A model generated the notes under the pieces. The model was given only the letters and a program-made list of their open reading frames with translations, was not told where the DNA came from and ran no database searches. A stretch of 8,357 nucleotides of DNA, taken from NCBI GenBank assembly GCA_934502905.1, contig CAKSVK010000151.1, positions 1 through 8,357 on the forward strand, written 5' to 3'. The position numbers and the translations under genes were made by a program. Of this stretch, positions 6,449-8,357 are shown piece by piece. The DNA comes from an uncultured Chitinophagaceae bacterium (GTDB lineage Bacteria > Bacteroidota > Bacteroidia > Chitinophagales > Chitinophagaceae). Numbering within the stretch: the stretch's first letter is position 1; each line of letters begins with the position of its first letter.

Positions 6449-6937
6449 CTAATCCAGCTTTTTCAGCATCCAGATATCACAGGATACATGGCCGGAGTTT
6501 CCAAGCGGATGATCAAGCTGTTGAAATCCGATCTTCTCATATATCCTTACGGCATTGGCAAAAGCAGGCATGCTCTCGATATACAGGTGGGTATACCCCG
6601 CTTTACCTGCCCATTTTATACATTTTTGTAACAGGTTTTTTCCAATCCCCTTTCCCCTTGCATCCGGGGAGAGATAAAACTTTACCAGCTCTGCATATCC
6701 GGCAGGCAGGCCTTCCGTAGGGTAAACACCGCAGCAGCCTGCAATATCGCCCTCATGCGTGGCTACCCAGAAAACAGACGCAGGTGCTCTGAAAAGGGCG
6801 TAAAGGTTGTCGGTAGCGGGATCGGAGTAAACCGTTCCTTCCCTGGGAGCACCATATTCTTCAAAAACCCGGCGGATCAGTTTTGCAACGATTGGATTAT
6901 CCGCCGGCTCTATTTCCCTGATGATTATATCGTTCAT
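6449..6937 (-). CDS. GNAT-family N-acetyltransferase
   Basis: A 162-residue single-domain acetyltransferase of the GNAT fold, expected to move an acetyl group from acetyl-CoA to an amine. The acetyl-CoA pyrophosphate loop is seen as ARGKGIG (Arg94, Gly95, Gly97, Gly99), preceded by the strand VKFYLSP (85-91). The later AVRIYEKIGF (129-138) is the usual C-terminal helix of the fold. Length is typical and the domain is complete, from the N-terminal IREIEPADNP to the final strand IWMLKKL. The substrate cannot be told; resistance, protein or small-molecule acetylation are all open. The ATG at 6937 is the natural start and no other Met lies nearby. A TATATTTA box (6946-6953, minus; 7 of 8 to the -7 consensus) lies 8 bp upstream. 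The gene converges on the response regulator and is divergent from lepA. Confidence 0.9.
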   Translation of the reverse strand: MNDIIIREIEPADNPIVAKLIRRVFEEYGAPREGTVYSDPATDNLYALFRAPASVFWVATHEGDIAGCCGVYPTEGLPAGYAELVKFYLSPDARGKGIGKNLLQKCIKWAGKAGYTHLYIESMPAFANAVRIYEKIGFQQLDHPLGNSGHVSCDIWMLKKLD

Positions 6938-6984
6938 GTTAATAGTAAATATAATAATGACAGTTCCCTGGCAATTTTAGCATA

Positions 6985-7050
6985 TTGTAATGAACATAAA
7001 TATATACGTTTAGCCGGATTTGAGGTTAAAGATCGTTCATGTCATTACAA
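6985..7050. repeat. Perfect 9-bp inverted repeat TTGTAATGA/TCATTACAA
   Basis: TTGTAATGA (6985-6993) and TCATTACAA (7042-7050) are exact reverse complements separated by 48 bp, upstream of the acetyltransferase. They could be paired operator half-sites or the base of an RNA stem. In AT-rich sequence such a match arises by chance fairly often. Confidence 0.3.
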
Positions 7051-7358
7051 ACCAGATTGATGTGGTCTGTAAAGATGATAGGAAACCGCCACTTTTACGG
7101 ATCTTGATGTTTGGTTATGGTGTTTTCTATCTCGCTCCTTCGAAACTCCGTTCTACAGTGTCGTTGAGCCTGACAAAAGCGGGCATCCTGTTTTCCCTGT
7201 TTTTCTGCCATGACCGCAAATCCGGGAGGTTGGACTCAAAACGAGAATTGTCCTGCCTGTTTTCATCTGTGTCGCCTGCCTTTTATATAAGTCATTAATA
7301 ATAAGCAGGTTGTGGAAATGGACTGGCTTCAGGGACATTGTGAGAAAGCTGGTATGTC

Positions 7359-7372
7359 CTGATATTAATCAG
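7359..7372. repeat. Small palindrome CTGAT-ATTA-ATCAG upstream of lepA
   Basis: A perfect 5-bp inverted repeat with a 4-nt spacer, starting 25 bp before the lepA -7 box. It covers the place where the -33 contact would be: its CTG (7359-7361) is 22 bases before the -7 box. It could be an operator; it is short enough to be chance. Confidence 0.2.
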
Positions 7373-7383
7373 CTAATCTTTAT

Positions 7384-7391
7384 TACCTTTG
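7384..7391 (+). promoter_or_regulatory. -7 promoter element TACCTTTG for lepA
   Basis: An exact TANNTTTG match 28 bp before the lepA ATG, with CTG 22 bases further upstream as an imperfect -33 box. Transcription would begin near 7395-7398, giving a leader of about 22-25 nt without a Shine-Dalgarno sequence. This is the best-placed promoter in the window. Confidence 0.6.
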
Positions 7392-7419
7392 CACGTCTTA
7401 AAAAACGACGGGACCGTTC

Positions 7420-8357
7420 ATGAAGCAAATCCGGAATTTCTGTATAATAGCACATATTGACCATGGTAAAAGCACCCTGGCAGACAGGTTACTACAAGCG
7501 ACCAACACCATCAGCGACCGTGATATGATGGACCAGGTGCTGGATGATATGGACCTGGAGCGGGAAAAGGGTATTACCATCAAGAGTCATGCTATCCAGA
7601 TAACGCATAAGCATACAGACGGTCAGGTATATACGCTTAACCTGATTGACACACCCGGTCACGTGGATTTCAGTTATGAAGTGAGCCGTGCGCTGGCCGC
7701 CTGTGAAGGGGCGCTGTTGCTGGTAGACGCCACCCAGGGTATCCAGGCGCAGACCATCAGCAATCTGTACCTGGCTATCGATAATGACCTGGAGATCATT
7801 CCGGTGATCAATAAGATAGATATGGACGGCGCCATGATCGAGGAGGTGAAAGACCAGATCATAGAGCTGATCGGCTGTAAGCCGGAAGAAATTCTGTTGG
7901 CCAGCGGCCGGACCGGTATCGGCATTGATGAAATTCTGGCAGCGATAGTGGAAAGGATACCACCGCCCAAAGGTAACCCGGATGCTCCTTTGCAGGCGTT
8001 GATTTTTGACAGTGTGTTCAACTCTTTCAGAGGGATCATTGTGTATTACCGTATTATGAATGGCAGCCTGAGAAAAGGAGATATGGTGAAGTTTGTGTCT
8101 ACCGGACAGGAGTATGAGGCAGATGAGATTGGTATCCTGAAGCTGAAAATGACAGAGAAGAAAGAAGTGGAATGTGGTGATGTGGGATATATTATCACTG
8201 GTATAAAGAATGCCAAGGAAGTGAAGGTAGGGGATACCATTACGCTTGCTAAGAACGGCAGCGAGATAGCCATTAAAGGTTTTGAAGAAGTAAAGCCCAT
8301 GGTGTTTGCGGGCATATTCCCTGTCGTAACGGAAGATTTCGAAGAGCTGCGGGATTG
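7420..8357 (+). CDS. lepA: Elongation factor 4 (LepA), 5' part
   Basis: A ribosome-associated translational GTPase; the first 312 residues of a protein usually near 600 are present and the window edge cuts the rest. GTPase motifs are complete: G1 AHIDHGKST (11-19), the G2 region LEREKGITI (46-54), G3 DTPGH (77-81, with the catalytic His81) and G4 NKID (131-134). The G5 position reads ASGRTG (161-166) rather than SAKTG. LepA, rather than EF-G or BipA/TypA, is indicated by the start [20 protein letters not shown], by [16 protein letters not shown] and by the domain II opening [19 protein letters not shown] (180-198), followed by [14 protein letters not shown]. The ATG at 7420 gives the family's normal N-terminus. 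Homologues act on ribosomes during initiation or back-translocation; the exact role is debated. It has its own promoter and looks monocistronic at its 5' side. Confidence 0.96.
   Translation, partial: MKQIRNFCIIAHIDHGKSTLADRLLQATNTISDRDMMDQVLDDMDLEREKGITIKSHAIQITHKHTDGQVYTLNLIDTPGHVDFSYEVSRALAACEGALLLVDATQGIQAQTISNLYLAIDNDLEIIPVINKIDMDGAMIEEVKDQIIELIGCKPEEILLASGRTGIGIDEILAAIVERIPPPKGNPDAPLQALIFDSVFNSFRGIIVYYRIMNGSLRKGDMVKFVSTGQEYEADEIGILKLKMTEKKEVECGDVGYIITGIKNAKEVKVGDTITLAKNGSEIAIKGFEEVKPMVFAGIFPVVTEDFEELRD

Larger units (their letters stand above)
6938..7419. other. 482-bp intergenic region without a supportable gene
   Basis: Divergent region between the acetyltransferase and lepA. The first 80 bp are AT-rich and hold the acetyltransferase promoter area and one arm of a 9-bp inverted repeat. 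The middle (about 7080-7345) is more GC-rich, with several CCTG/CTGTTTT-type words, and contains overlapping short open frames on both strands without recognisable protein character. The last 60 bp carry a small inverted repeat and the lepA promoter. I see no tRNA, no tandem repeat and no mobile-element ends. It may hold a decayed gene or a small RNA, but nothing in it proves either. Confidence 0.5.

Noticed and set aside
7205..7260. Possible tRNA-like or attachment-site sequence around GGGAGGTTGGACTC
   Set aside because: It does not contain the conserved GTTCGANTC T-arm pattern and no cloverleaf can be drawn.
7107..7298. Possible 63-residue plus-strand small protein from the ATG at 7107
   Set aside because: No promoter-like box placed for it, no recognisable motif, and an overlapping open frame on the other strand (7153-7338) is equally plausible. 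Not supportable without comparison to relatives.
7420..8357. Alternative identity of the last gene as BipA/TypA or EF-G
   Set aside because: The N-terminus, the [16 protein letters not shown] stretch and the [19 protein letters not shown] junction are characteristic of LepA and do not fit the other two.
1..8357. Defence system, mobile element, CRISPR array or biosynthetic cluster
   Set aside because: Every gene over 150 codons is accounted for by core-type or common accessory families, and I saw no transposase, integrase, direct-repeat array or terminal inverted repeats.

Overview
The window looks like chromosomal DNA of a Bacteroidota bacterium, most likely of the Chitinophagaceae (Chitinophaga-like). 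The signs are start sites without Shine-Dalgarno sequences, close matches to the Bacteroidota -7 promoter element TANNTTTG in front of several genes, a TPR histidine kinase with a LuxR-type regulator, and a DEAD-box protein with DbpA-type C-terminus of the kind common in this phylum. The genus is inferred from general protein character; no search was run. I see no insertion sequence, prophage, CRISPR array, tRNA or rRNA.

Layout. 1-77 may be the 3' end of a rightward gene. Three leftward genes follow: an uncharacterised six-helix membrane protein (81-773), a dicarboxylate/amino acid:cation symporter family transporter (955-2196) with a strong stem-loop just past its stop codon, and a DEAD-box RNA helicase with a DbpA-like RNA-binding domain (2362-3705). 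After a 164-bp divergent promoter region comes a rightward two-component pair: a secreted-TPR/transmembrane histidine kinase (3870-5801) overlapping by 20 bp a NarL/LuxR response regulator (5782-6426). A leftward GNAT acetyltransferase (6449-6937) converges on that pair. A 482-bp gap with no supportable gene (6938-7419) then leads to lepA (EF-4) at 7420, cut by the window end after 312 codons.

The kinase and regulator clearly work together as one signalling unit (periplasmic sensing, phosphotransfer, transcription control). The other genes look like independent transcription units; helicase and LepA both act on ribosomes or rRNA but are not linked here. This is mostly an ordinary core-like region. 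The points most worth a second look are the symporter, which has lost most of its family's canonical cation- and substrate-binding residues, the membrane protein with acidic and histidine residues in or near its membrane segments, and -7 promoter boxes that sit only 3-5 nt from start codons and suggest leaderless mRNAs.
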